10,721 nucleotides of DNA from Oscillospiraceae bacterium (GCA_016296635.1 JAEDIZ010000071.1:1-10721); one strand, 5' to 3'; shown: positions 1 through 6,489, counted from the first letter of the stretch. Made by a program: numbers and translations. The notes: a model not told the origin generated them from the sequence alone.

Positions 1-3000
1 TCTGTGTTCCAGCCGACAAAGGTGTAACCTTTGCGTTGCAGGCTATCGCCTGTGGCCACAGTAATCGCACTGCCACTTGGGGCATATGCAAAGGGAGCTG
101 TACCTGTGCCACCGTTGGCATTGTAGGCCACAGAGAAACAGCTGACCGCATCAGAAGCCACATAGTTGCCTTCGGTACTTCCTTGCTGACGGAGAGCAAT
201 GGTATAACCTTTATTATCCAAATCGGACAGTGCAAAACTGCCATTTTCCAATTGGGGAACGGTAACCCAATCGCCACCGTTCAGAGAATATTCCAAAGCC
301 TTGCTCCGATCCGCCTCGTTAATGGTCACAGTGGAGCCATCAAGAGTGGGTGCAGCAGGTGCCTCAGGTTTTGCAGGTGTAACCTTGAAGCTTGTAACCT
401 GACCGCTGCCTGCCTTGTAGTTTTGGGTTTCCGCCACTTCCACCAGCATATAATAGGTGCCTGCATCCAGCGTTGTGCCGTCAATCTTAGCAACATCCCA
501 AAGTTGGCGATGGTCGGTGTTGGTGGCAATATCATCGTGGGTGCTGTAATAGATGCTCACCTCACCGATGCCTTCATTACCGCTGACTACGGGGTAGCCG
601 GGGACAGTACCGTAGACATAGTCCGCCATGGTAACGGCAGGTGTGATGGACTTCTTATTAATGATAAAGTTTTTGGACAACTGCGCAAAGGTGTAGTTGC
701 CACCTACCTTGTCTGTAACAGTAACAGTGGCAGTGCCTGCGTATATGTTTTTGGTATAGTCAACCGTATACTCACTTGACGGAATTTCATTTGTGCCGTC
801 AGAAACCGTAATTGCAGGTTCAATAGCTTTCCCCGTATAGGTTTGGTCGGGAATATCAACTATGGTCGCAGTAGCTTCCTGTTGTTTAATCCCCAAACCG
901 TCCTTTATGGTCTCATTGACCGCCTTAAAGTAATCATCCTCTGCTCTGGTGATGATGACATCATAGGAACCCACATTGATGGGATTTTCAACAGTATTTC
1001 CATTTTGCAGATAAGTCACATTAAATCCATCGGGATTTGCGATATTTGTATCTTTGATTTCAAATGCCTTTCCTGTTCCGTCATAGGTGTATTCCTGAGC
1101 GGCAGTATTAAATGTAACTGTTCCTTTCTCCTGCCACCTTGCTGTAAGGGTGATAACTCCCTTGTCGGCCTTGCCCACAAGCTTTTCAACGGTGGTGCCT
1201 GCCAATGCTACCGGACTGCCACCGCATTTCCACCACATGAACTTGTAGCCAGCTTTGGTCGGTTCCGTGACACCATCCAGCACCTTGTCAGTAGTTGACA
1301 ATCCGGTTTTTGATTCTACCGGGCTGCCGCCCTGGGTATCAAAGACAATGCTGTAACCATTAGTGACTTCCGTGCTCCAGTCCTTCATATACACGGCGGT
1401 ATATGTCCTGTCGCCTATGCTGCCCTGGGGAATGGTAACTGTCAGGGCGGGGTTGTAAATCGTCGAATCACTGTTCAAGCGCCAGCCAAAAAAGGTATAG
1501 CCTTCCTTGGTGGGGTTCTCCAGCGTAAAGTCCGGAAAGTTCACGGTATAATTATAAGTTTTGCGTCCTATGCCGCCGTTCAAAACACAGGTAATGGTGT
1601 ATGTTTTCGGATAGACGAGTTCTACGGTAACATAGGTTTCGTCCTCGATGAAACGGACTCCGTTTACGAATGTTTCATTGTCCCGGTACTCCGTTTTCCC
1701 AACAGTATATCTCACTACATTGTAGCCGTACTGCGTGGGGTCGATTTCCGGGAGGTCGGCCAAAGTCATCTTCTGACCGCGGAGAACTTTCACGGTTTTA
1801 ATATTTTCACCGGCTACATCGACAAAATGCACGGAAACCTTGGCACTGTCTTCTATGGTTCCGTTTTCCGACTCCACAGTGCCGAGGAAGGTGCCGCCGG
1901 AAATGGTGCCGTTGTTTTTGACAACGCTGTTTTCGGAAAATGTGCCGCCGCTGATGGTGCCTTGAGCATTATTGTCAACTGCGGCATCGAAGGTTCCGCC
2001 GTTTACCAAACCATCGTTTGTTACATTGCACTCAAAACTGCCGTCGCTGATGGTGCCTTGTTCAGTGTTTGTGACCCCACCTGTATATTTGCCTGCGGAA
2101 ATTATCCCCTCGTTCCACATATTTCCTTTGAAAATCGCCCACTCACCCGCGTGGGTTGAGGTAATGATTCCCTGATTCAAAATGGCTCCATCCATGACCC
2201 CACCGTCAGCATATACTGTTGATTTGAGTCCCTGTATTCCTTTACTATCCATATCCCAAAACTGCATAGTTTGTCCGCCATATTGCTTGCCTTGCCTGTC
2301 GGTGAGATTCTCAGCATCACCGTCAATGATAAAAGTACCGCCGCCGTAAACAATCAGATTCGTGACAACAAGAGTACTCGATGTAAACGGCATAACAACG
2401 TTTTTGACCAGTGTGCCGCCGGTCATCTCAAATGTGCCTCCGGTTTCAACAAAAACTCCGCCATTCACATTGTCTTCTATTGCTCCTCCCTGCATCAGCA
2501 TATAGCCGCCATCTTGAATATGCAATGCTCCGGAGGTGCCCATCGTCAATTTGCCGCCGCCCTTGGTATCGATAATGGTCAATTTTCCATATACATCAAA
2601 AATACTGCATACGCCATTTCCGCTTATGGTGCGTCCATTCAAATCGATCAGGGCGTTAGCGTTTTTAGGCACTGTAATAGTTTTATTTAACTTAACTACA
2701 CCATTATAACCTTCAAATTCATCATCATCTACCTGGTAATATAATGTAGGATAGGTGGCTGCTAAATTCATTGCATTCTGCAGACCTGTAGTATCGAAGA
2801 ATCTTCCCCATAGATTACGGCCGCAGCAGTCGACAGCCTTGGCCCCCTCTTTGGAGCACATGGGGCAGTCTGCTTTCATGTTATCGTCTGTGCAATGGAT
2901 CAGACAGGTGCAGTCTTCCCATGTCGCCAACTCCTCTGCCGACGCCGATGCTGTGGGCATCATGGGCATAATGGCCACTGCCATACAAATTGTAATAAAT

Positions 3001-3023
3001 ATGCTTAAAATCCTTTTTTTCAT
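1..3023 (-). CDS. Large secreted surface protein with InlB-B-like repeats, C-terminus off the window edge
   Basis: The minus frame from the ATG at 3023 is open to the left edge, giving at least 1007 residues. I translated it across the whole span and met no stop. Residues 1-29 are a signal peptide (MKKR, hydrophobic core, ASASA cleavage region). Residues 38-67 hold seven cysteines (38, 40, 44, 53, 56, 66, 67). Residues about 75-390 are Gly/Thr/Asn-rich beta-helix-like repeats with GTISGGTF motifs. InlB-B-like repeats follow at about 475-545 and 557-629, then MBG-like modules with YTYDGTGKAF and YTGKAIEP at about 631-885. A linker domain lies at about 890-965, and another InlB-B-like repeat starts at YNANGGTG (967) with GYTFVGWNT. 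A GGGGG ribosome site lies 8 nt before the ATG. The protein is probably an adhesin or other wall-associated exoprotein; its ligand is unknown. The anchor (LPXTG or SLH) would lie outside the window. It follows tetR by 29 nt, so co-transcription is likely. Confidence 0.88.
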   Translation of the reverse strand, partial: MKKRILSIFITICMAVAIMPMMPTASASAEELATWEDCTCLIHCTDDNMKADCPMCSKEGAKAVDCCGRNLWGRFFDTTGLQNAMNLAATYPTLYYQVDDDEFEGYNGVVKLNKTITVPKNANALIDLNGRTISGNGVCSIFDVYGKLTIIDTKGGGKLTMGTSGALHIQDGGYMLMQGGAIEDNVNGGVFVETGGTFEMTGGTLVKNVVMPFTSSTLVVTNLIVYGGGTFIIDGDAENLTDRQGKQYGGQTMQFWDMDSKGIQGLKSTVYADGGVMDGAILNQGIITSTHAGEWAIFKGNMWNEGIISAGKYTGGVTNTEQGTISDGSFECNVTNDGLVNGGTFDAAVDNNAQGTISGGTFSENSVVKNNGTISGGTFLGTVESENGTIEDSAKVSVHFVDVAGENIKTVKVLRGQKMTLADLPEIDPTQYGYNVVRYTVGKTEYRDNETFVNGVRFIEDETYVTVELVYPKTYTITCVLNGGIGRKTYNYTVNFPDFTLENPTKEGYTFFGWRLNSDSTIYNPALTVTIPQGSIGDRTYTAVYMKDWSTEVTNGYSIVFDTQGGSPVESKTGLSTTDKVLDGVTEPTKAGYKFMWWKCGGSPVALAGTTVEKLVGKADKGVITLTARWQEKGTVTFNTAAQEYTYDGTGKAFEIKDTNIANPDGFNVTYLQNGNTVENPINVGSYDVIITRAEDDYFKAVNETIKDGLGIKQQEATATIVDIPDQTYTGKAIEPAITVSDGTNEIPSSEYTVDYTKNIYAGTATVTVTDKVGGNYTFAQLSKNFIINKKSITPAVTMADYVYGTVPGYPVVSGNEGIGEVSIYYSTHDDIATNTDHRQLWDVAKIDGTTLDAGTYYMLVEVAETQNYKAGSGQVTSFKVTPAKPEAPAAPTLDGSTVTINEADRSKALEYSLNGGDWVTVPQLENGSFALSDLDNKGYTIALRQQGSTEGNYVASDAVSCFSVAYNANGGTGTAPFAYAPSGSAITVATGDSLQRKGYTFVGWNT
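1857..2055 (-). repeat. Degenerate 15-17-residue repeats in the surface protein
   Basis: About four units of 15-17 codons sit at residues 323-388 of the surface protein. Each opens with GTISDGSF, GLVNGGTF, GTISGGTF or a second GTISGGTF and ends Asn-rich. The DNA copies are diverged, although GCCGCCGCTGATGGTGCC-like stretches recur on the plus strand. Such ladders are typical of right-handed beta-helix folds. Looser Gly/Asn units continue toward the N-terminus. Confidence 0.65.
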
Positions 3024-3052
3024 TGCATTTACCCCCAGCTATATAATATATT

Positions 3053-3658
3053 TTATTCCACAATAATACCCGATTTCACTTGCGGATTATATTTCATAAC
3101 AAACAGCTCCAAAGCTTCTTTCAGCACTTCAATCTGGGATTTCAGATAAAACTCGTCCTCGAACAGTGCGTAATGGACGCAGGCCCGAATCAGAATGAAG
3201 ATCAGCGGCGTCAGCTTTTGATAGGGAATGCCCAGCTTGCTCTCCAGGTTCTTTGCGTATTCGGTATAGCGCTGATCTACTCCCTTAAAGAACTTCTGAC
3301 CGTATTCCCGATATTTCGGGTGGGTGTACACCTGATACATCAGGCGGTATTTCTTCCCGTGTTTTTCCGCCGTCCAGTAGGGGATCTCGTCGATGAACTG
3401 CCACAAATTCTCCAAATCGGTGGGGGCTTTCGCCATAAAGTCATCTTCCACCTTGCTCATACAGTATTCGGTGGATTGGATGATCAGATCGTCCAGATCC
3501 TGAAAATATGTATAAAGCATCGAGGTGTTATAACCGCAATACTTGGCCACTTTTCGAATACCGGTGCCGTGCAGTCCCAGCTCAGCAAAACCGTTGAAGC
3601 AGTTTTCCATGAGCTCGGTTTTTTTGATATTCCACTGTTCTTGCGTGTAATTCGCCAT
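3053..3658 (-). CDS. TetR/AcrR-family transcriptional regulator
   Basis: This is a protein of 201 residues. Residues about 10-55 form the N-terminal TetR DNA-binding domain. Its recognition helix region reads GIRKVAKYCGYNTSMLYTYF, the usual pattern of helix, turn, helix, then a Tyr-Phe anchor. The remaining all-helical part should bind a ligand and dimerise; it is not recognisable to a subfamily. The ATG at 3658 is chosen because AGAGG lies 7 nt upstream; a GTG at 3679 would add seven residues without a ribosome site. A sigma-A-like promoter lies upstream, and the stop is only 29 nt before the surface-protein ATG. The likely job is control of its own operon, and therefore of the surface protein. 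The inducer is unknown. Confidence 0.88.
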   Translation of the reverse strand: MANYTQEQWNIKKTELMENCFNGFAELGLHGTGIRKVAKYCGYNTSMLYTYFQDLDDLIIQSTEYCMSKVEDDFMAKAPTDLENLWQFIDEIPYWTAEKHGKKYRLMYQVYTHPKYREYGQKFFKGVDQRYTEYAKNLESKLGIPYQKLTPLIFILIRACVHYALFEDEFYLKSQIEVLKEALELFVMKYNPQVKSGIIVE

Positions 3659-3670
3659 CTGATCGCCTCT

Positions 3671-3697
3671 TTCATACACACGTTCGTTCTGAATGAA
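3671..3697. promoter_or_regulatory. Candidate TetR operator (imperfect palindrome)
   Basis: The stretch has outer arms TTCAT and ATGAA with further matching CA/TG positions inside, around a centre near 3684. It overlaps the end of the -10 box and the predicted transcription start, where an autorepressor would bind. Symmetry is partial, so this is an inference from position and shape. Confidence 0.35.
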
Positions 3698-3725
3698 GTA
3701 TAATCTATCTTCAAGGAAAAATCAA
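3697..3725 (-). promoter_or_regulatory. Predicted sigma-A promoter of tetR operon
   Basis: Reading the minus strand, TTGATT (3725-3720) is followed by exactly 17 nt and TATACT (3702-3697). Predicted start of transcription is near 3690, leaving a leader of about 30 nt before the tetR ATG. Confidence 0.65.
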
Positions 3726-3820
3726 CAGGACCACACGGTATCTGCTGAAATTATTGTAGTTCATTGTTACTGATGAGGCGTTCTTGATTTGAAGCAAAAG
3801 AAACTGTAGGAATAATTAAA

Positions 3821-3857
3821 AAGTGCACACCCCTTGGCTCAAAATGCACACCCCACA
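3821..3857 (-). repeat. Paired direct repeats, possible IS21-type end
   Basis: TGCACACCCC occurs at 3824-3833 and 3845-3854, a period of exactly 21 bp. Read on the minus strand these are GGGGTGTGCA followed by T/C-rich TTT tracts. Ends of IS21-family elements carry repeated transposase-binding sequences of this general layout. No transposase gene and no second end are in the window, so this would be a solo remnant. Confidence 0.3.
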
Positions 3858-3888
3858 GACCTTTCGTTAAATGGTATAGAGGTGTAAA

Positions 3889-3934
3889 ACGAAAAAGGCT
3901 CCACGGTGACCATTTCAAAATCACTGTAGAGCCT
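3889..3934 (-). terminator. Rho-independent terminator hairpin
   Basis: Arms 3896-3909 (AGGCTCCACGGTGA) and 3921-3934 (TCACTGTAGAGCCT) pair over 14 positions with one mismatch and one G-U, closing an 11-nt loop. On the minus strand the stem is followed by TTTTTCGTTTT. The plus strand has no T run, so it acts on minus transcription. Confidence 0.7.
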
Positions 3935-3955
3935 GTTATCGTTAAAAGGTATATG

Positions 3956-3980
3956 AAAACCCTTGTAAACAGGGGCTTTT
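3956..3980. terminator. Hairpin, possible bidirectional terminator
   Basis: AAAACCC at 3956-3962 and GGGGCTTTT at 3972-3980 pair with a bulged C and an inner TTG/CA(A) stretch around a TAAA loop. A T tract follows on either strand, but the stem is short. It lies between two stronger hairpins. Confidence 0.4.
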
Positions 3981-3982
3981 AC

Positions 3983-4038
3983 AAAAAGAAACTGGACACC
4001 CGCTTCGATACTCATTGTATCAAAATTGGTGTCCAGTT
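3983..4038 (-). terminator. Terminator of tRNA-Leu
   Basis: AACTGGACACC (3990-4000) and GGTGTCCAGTT (4028-4038) are a perfect 11-bp inverted repeat. An inner stem of GATAC (4007-4011) and GTATC (4017-4021) is nested inside. On the minus strand the structure is followed by TCTTTTT. It starts 1 nt after the tRNA CCA end, which fits termination of the tRNA transcript. Confidence 0.75.
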
Positions 4039-4039
4039 A

Positions 4040-4125
4040 TGGTGCCGGTGGGGGGACTCGAACCCCCACGGTATTGCTACCGGCGGATTTTGAGTCCGCT
4101 ACGTCTACCATTCCATCACACCGGC
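4040..4125 (-). tRNA. tRNA-Leu (anticodon CAA)
   Basis: The minus strand begins with acceptor arm GCCGGTG (4125-4119), paired with CACCGGC, then discriminator A and an encoded CCA (4042-4040). The anticodon stem GCGGA/TCCGC encloses loop CTCAAAA, giving anticodon CAA for UUG codons. The long variable arm CGGTA-GCAA-TACCG marks a class II tRNA and agrees with leucine. The T arm has GGGGGTTCGAGTCCCCC. The mature tRNA without CCA is 83 nt. The CCA is genome-encoded. Confidence 0.96.
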
Positions 4126-4130
4126 ATTGC

Positions 4131-4163
4131 GTGTATTATAATATAATACACATAAAAAAGCAA
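4131..4163 (-). promoter_or_regulatory. Promoter of tRNA-Leu
   Basis: On the minus strand TTGCTT (4163-4158), 17 nt, then a perfect TATAAT (4140-4135). The tRNA 5' end is 9 nt past the -10 box, so the primary transcript has almost no leader. The -10 sits in a perfect palindrome of 10-bp arms (GTGTATTATA and its complement) around a single A, at 4131-4151. Confidence 0.75.
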
Positions 4164-4181
4164 GATTTATTTCTGCGTCAC

Positions 4182-4820
4182 TCACTTACCCTGCATATGT
4201 TCCGACAGATGTTTACTCAGGATTGCAAGTGAAGCAGCCATGTTTTCATTCTGAACAAGGATCCCATCCGGAACATTCAGATGCTTCTGTGCAAAATTCC
4301 ATATGGCAAGGATCCCGTTTTCAATCAGCAAATCACAAACCTCCTGCGCATGCTCTGCAGGAACAGTAATGATACCGATTTTGATCTTATTGCGGATACA
4401 GGTCTCCTTCAGTCTGGAAAGGTGCATGATGGGCTTGCCGCTTTTCGATGTGCCTATAATGGCATCGTTCGCATCAAAAGCAGCAACGATATTCAAGCCG
4501 TATTCTGCAAATCCGGAATAACCGAGAAGCGCCCTTCCCAGTTTGCCGGCACCAATTAAAACTGCGTCATTTGTATTGCCGTAGCCGAGATACTTTTCCA
4601 AATCCGCAATCAAAAGTTCCCGGTTATATCCGATTTTCGGTCTTCCGCCATTGGAAACCAGCGCAAGATCCTTTCGTACCTGCACCTCGCCCATATGAAG
4701 ACCTGTAGCCAATGCCGTTGCCGAAATATTCGGAGAAGCATCCTCCGGCAGCGATTTCAAATAAGAAAGATAGGTCGGCAGCCGCTTCAGCGTTGCCTTG
4801 GAGATGTCCTTCTCTGCCAT
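4182..4820 (-). CDS. rex: Redox-sensing transcriptional repressor Rex
   Basis: This 212-residue protein has the normal length for Rex. The N-terminal winged-helix domain (about 1-80) contains VQVRKDLA and the conserved GRPKIGY. The Rossmann domain begins with VLIGAGKLGRALLGY, where GAGKLG at 90-95 is the dinucleotide-binding loop, and D116 in AAFD ends the second strand. The C-terminal helix, rich in small and hydrophobic residues (NMAASLAILSKHL), is the dimer-swapping part of the family. Rex senses NADH/NAD+ and releases DNA when NADH rises, controlling fermentation and respiration genes. It lies 92 nt after sigE with its own promoter. The Shine-Dalgarno sequence is weak, so the start rests on homology to the family N-terminus. 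Confidence 0.96.
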   Translation of the reverse strand: MAEKDISKATLKRLPTYLSYLKSLPEDASPNISATALATGLHMGEVQVRKDLALVSNGGRPKIGYNRELLIADLEKYLGYGNTNDAVLIGAGKLGRALLGYSGFAEYGLNIVAAFDANDAIIGTSKSGKPIMHLSRLKETCIRNKIKIGIITVPAEHAQEVCDLLIENGILAIWNFAQKHLNVPDGILVQNENMAASLAILSKHLSEHMQGK

Positions 4821-4844
4821 AATTCATTTCATCTGCTTTCGTTT

Positions 4845-4867
4845 TTATCGATACAAACTATCGATAA
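4845..4867. promoter_or_regulatory. Perfect inverted repeat, candidate operator in rex leader
   Basis: TTATCGATA (4845-4853) and TATCGATAA (4859-4867) are perfect 9-bp arms around CAAAC. The site lies just downstream of the predicted rex transcription start, a position suited to repression. It does not match the usual Rex box with TTGT/ACAA ends, so autoregulation by Rex is only a possibility. Confidence 0.5.
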
Positions 4868-4878
4868 TTTGTTTTTTT

Positions 4879-4907
4879 ACTCTATCACATACGGTTTTTT
4901 TTTTCAA
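4879..4907 (-). promoter_or_regulatory. Predicted promoter of rex
   Basis: On the minus strand TTGAAA (4907-4902) is followed by 17 nt, including a run of seven A, and TAGAGT (4884-4879), preceded by TGA as a possible extended -10. It starts 5 bp after the sigE stop and gives rex a transcript of its own. Confidence 0.5.
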
Positions 4908-4912
4908 GTACT

Positions 4913-5620
4913 TCAAACATAAATCTGTCTGGATATTTCTCTTCTTAATCGATTCATGATTCTTTTTTCCAGTCTTGAAATGTAGGACTGTGAGATTCCC
5001 ATCAAATCTGCTACCTCTTTCTGCGTTTTTTCCTTTCTTCCCCCGAGGCCGAACCGCATCATGACAATCTGTTTTTCACGCTCCGGCAAACCATCCAACG
5101 CCTGATGCAGCAGTTGATGATCCACATCATCCTCCATTGGCCGCATCACCGTATCACCGTCCGTCCCGAGTACATCGGAAAGAAGCAGTTCATTTCCGTC
5201 ATAGTCCGTATTGATTGGCTCATCCAGCGATACTTCCGTCTTTTGATTTGAAACCTTTCTGATGTGCATCAGGATTTCGTTTTCAATGCAGCGGGAAGAA
5301 TATGTCGCAAGCTTGATGTTTTTTTCAAGGCGAAATGTCGAGATCGCCTTAATCAGTCCAATGGTACCAATAGAAATAAGATCTTCAATATTGATGCCCG
5401 TGTTTTCAAACCGGCGTGCAATATATACAACCAGTCGAAGATTGTGCTCAATCAGGCGCTGCTTTGCTTCCGGATCCCCGTTTTCCAATCTGGCAAGCAT
5501 TTCCTGCTCCTGCAGTGCATCCAGCGGAGGAGGCAGCACGTCGCTGCCTCCTATGTAAAAAATCTCTCCTGACTCGCAAAGTCCAAGAATCTTCAGCAGC
5601 TTTACAAGTTCCTTTTTCAA
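4913..5620 (-). CDS. sigE: Sporulation sigma factor SigE precursor (mother-cell sigma-E)
   Basis: This 235-residue protein matches sigma-E along its length as I remember the Bacillus protein. Region 2 reads NLRLVVYIARRFENTGINIE, then DLISIGTIGLIKA and KLATYSSRCIENEI. DEPINTDYDGNELLLSDVLG follows, and region 4 has EREKQIVMMRFGL and the helix-turn-helix MGISQSYISRLEKR. The N-terminal pro-peptide is followed by YIGGSDVLPPPL; by alignment, cleavage would fall near F21/Y22. Pro-sigma-E is held inactive at the membrane and activated by SpoIIGA after septation, then directs early mother-cell transcription. The start is TTG at 5620, forced by an in-frame TGA 24 nt upstream and supported by GGAGG 6 nt before it. 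It overlaps the spoIIGA stop, which suggests translational coupling. Confidence 0.97.
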   Translation of the reverse strand: MKKELVKLLKILGLCESGEIFYIGGSDVLPPPLDALQEQEMLARLENGDPEAKQRLIEHNLRLVVYIARRFENTGINIEDLISIGTIGLIKAISTFRLEKNIKLATYSSRCIENEILMHIRKVSNQKTEVSLDEPINTDYDGNELLLSDVLGTDGDTVMRPMEDDVDHQLLHQALDGLPEREKQIVMMRFGLGGRKEKTQKEVADLMGISQSYISRLEKRIMNRLRREISRQIYV

Positions 5621-6456
5621 TGCAATCCTCCAATCAATGCGTCAAAACTTCCATCTGAAACAGGTGTAGACGAAAATGCGACAAGTCTGTCTTCGCAGAC
5701 GCCGTTACATACCGACTTCAATCTGAGTGCCGGAAGCAGACCGTTTCCCACCCCGACAGCCCGATATGAAATCAGCCGCGGCGCTGAGTCCGGGCATTCT
5801 TTTCGGAGTTTCTCCAAAAAGCGAACAGGGTCGGACAGATCTTCCCTTCCGAGTGCGAATGGAAACAGTTTCTCTGCTGCAGTCGTATCCGCTACAATCA
5901 CACTTCTGCCCGATACCGGATCAACCAATGTGTTTCCGGTGTCGCATAATGCGCGGACCGCAACCTCCCTGCCCTCACAGCAGAGCTTCATCTGCACGAT
6001 CTTTCTGTCAAGTCTTTTGGCGATTCCCTTTGAAATAAGGCTGACAATCAGATATCCGAGTGAAGCAAGCAGAAGCAGAGACGAAAGACTGACCGGATAA
6101 TATACCCCGCCCGGCATGATCAGAAGTCCCGTACCGAAAAGATGAACTGCACACAGTACAAACCCTGCAAAGCAGAAGCTCACCGCAAGCACGCAGATTA
6201 CCTTTCGCAGCAGGCGATCGTCCAATCCGAATGCAATGAGAAACATGAGTGCAAAACATACGCCCCGCATTGCCGGCTCCTTCAGCAATGACAGCTTTGG
6301 AAAAAGCGCTGCAGCAGCATAGATGCCTCCAAAAATCGCTGCCGTCAGCAGTCGCTTTTTCCGAATCAGCCCTCCGCCAAGCTTCGCTCCTGCCAACAGC
6401 ACAAGATAGTCGATCACCATATTCAGAGAAAAGGCAATATCCGCGTAAACCGTCAT
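5617..6456 (-). CDS. spoIIGA: SpoIIGA, sigma-E processing peptidase
   Basis: This 279-residue protein has about five membrane segments in residues 5-145. A cytoplasmic protease domain follows, with the aspartic-protease motif ALCDTGNTLVDP (D172 predicted catalytic) and a second conserved loop around SYRAVGVGNGLLP. SpoIIGA is a membrane aspartic protease that dimerises, or acts with forespore SpoIIR, to cut the pro-peptide from sigma-E. The ATG at 6456 is chosen because GGGGG lies 6 nt upstream and the product then begins MTVYADIAF, like the family. A longer open frame to 6696 would run through a terminator. It overlaps sigE by 2 nt (stop TGA, start TTG), the standard spoIIG order. The length is normal. 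Confidence 0.95.
   Translation of the reverse strand: MTVYADIAFSLNMVIDYLVLLAGAKLGGGLIRKKRLLTAAIFGGIYAAAALFPKLSLLKEPAMRGVCFALMFLIAFGLDDRLLRKVICVLAVSFCFAGFVLCAVHLFGTGLLIMPGGVYYPVSLSSLLLLASLGYLIVSLISKGIAKRLDRKIVQMKLCCEGREVAVRALCDTGNTLVDPVSGRSVIVADTTAAEKLFPFALGREDLSDPVRFLEKLRKECPDSAPRLISYRAVGVGNGLLPALRLKSVCNGVCEDRLVAFSSTPVSDGSFDALIGGLH
5627..5631 (-). promoter_or_regulatory. Ribosome binding site of sigE
   Basis: A perfect GGAGG lies 6 nt before TTG on the minus strand, inside the last codons of spoIIGA. It decides the unusual TTG start and allows independent reinitiation of sigE translation. Confidence 0.8.
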
Positions 6457-6489
6457 TCGCATCCCCCGTTTCATCCGCGCCACGGACAA

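Larger units (their letters stand above)
3726..4039. other. Gene-free region between tetR promoter and tRNA-Leu
   Basis: No credible coding frame is visible. The region holds two 10-bp direct repeats (3824-3854), a 14-bp direct repeat pair (3865-3878, 3940-3953) and three hairpins (3896-3934, 3956-3980, 3990-4038). The part 3726-3820 shows nothing I can name. Confidence 0.6.

Noticed and set aside
36..1298. Two plus-strand frames of 247 and 151 residues
   Set aside because: They lie antisense to the continuous surface-protein frame, start on weak codons and show no domain or ribosome site.
1857..2055. CRISPR-like array
   Set aside because: The periodic DNA here is coding and diverged, with no constant repeat or unique spacers.
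1827..3066. Plus-strand frames of 65-139 residues and a minus frame at 2881-3063
   Set aside because: All overlap the surface-protein gene in other frames; the minus frame is a frame-shifted reading of its signal peptide.
3080..3703. Plus-strand frame of 207 residues
   Set aside because: It is exactly antisense to tetR, which has the clear family motif.
4026..4232. Plus-strand frame of 68 residues with GAGGGTRTPTVLLPADFESA
   Set aside because: It is the antisense translation of tRNA-Leu, a well-known spurious protein pattern.
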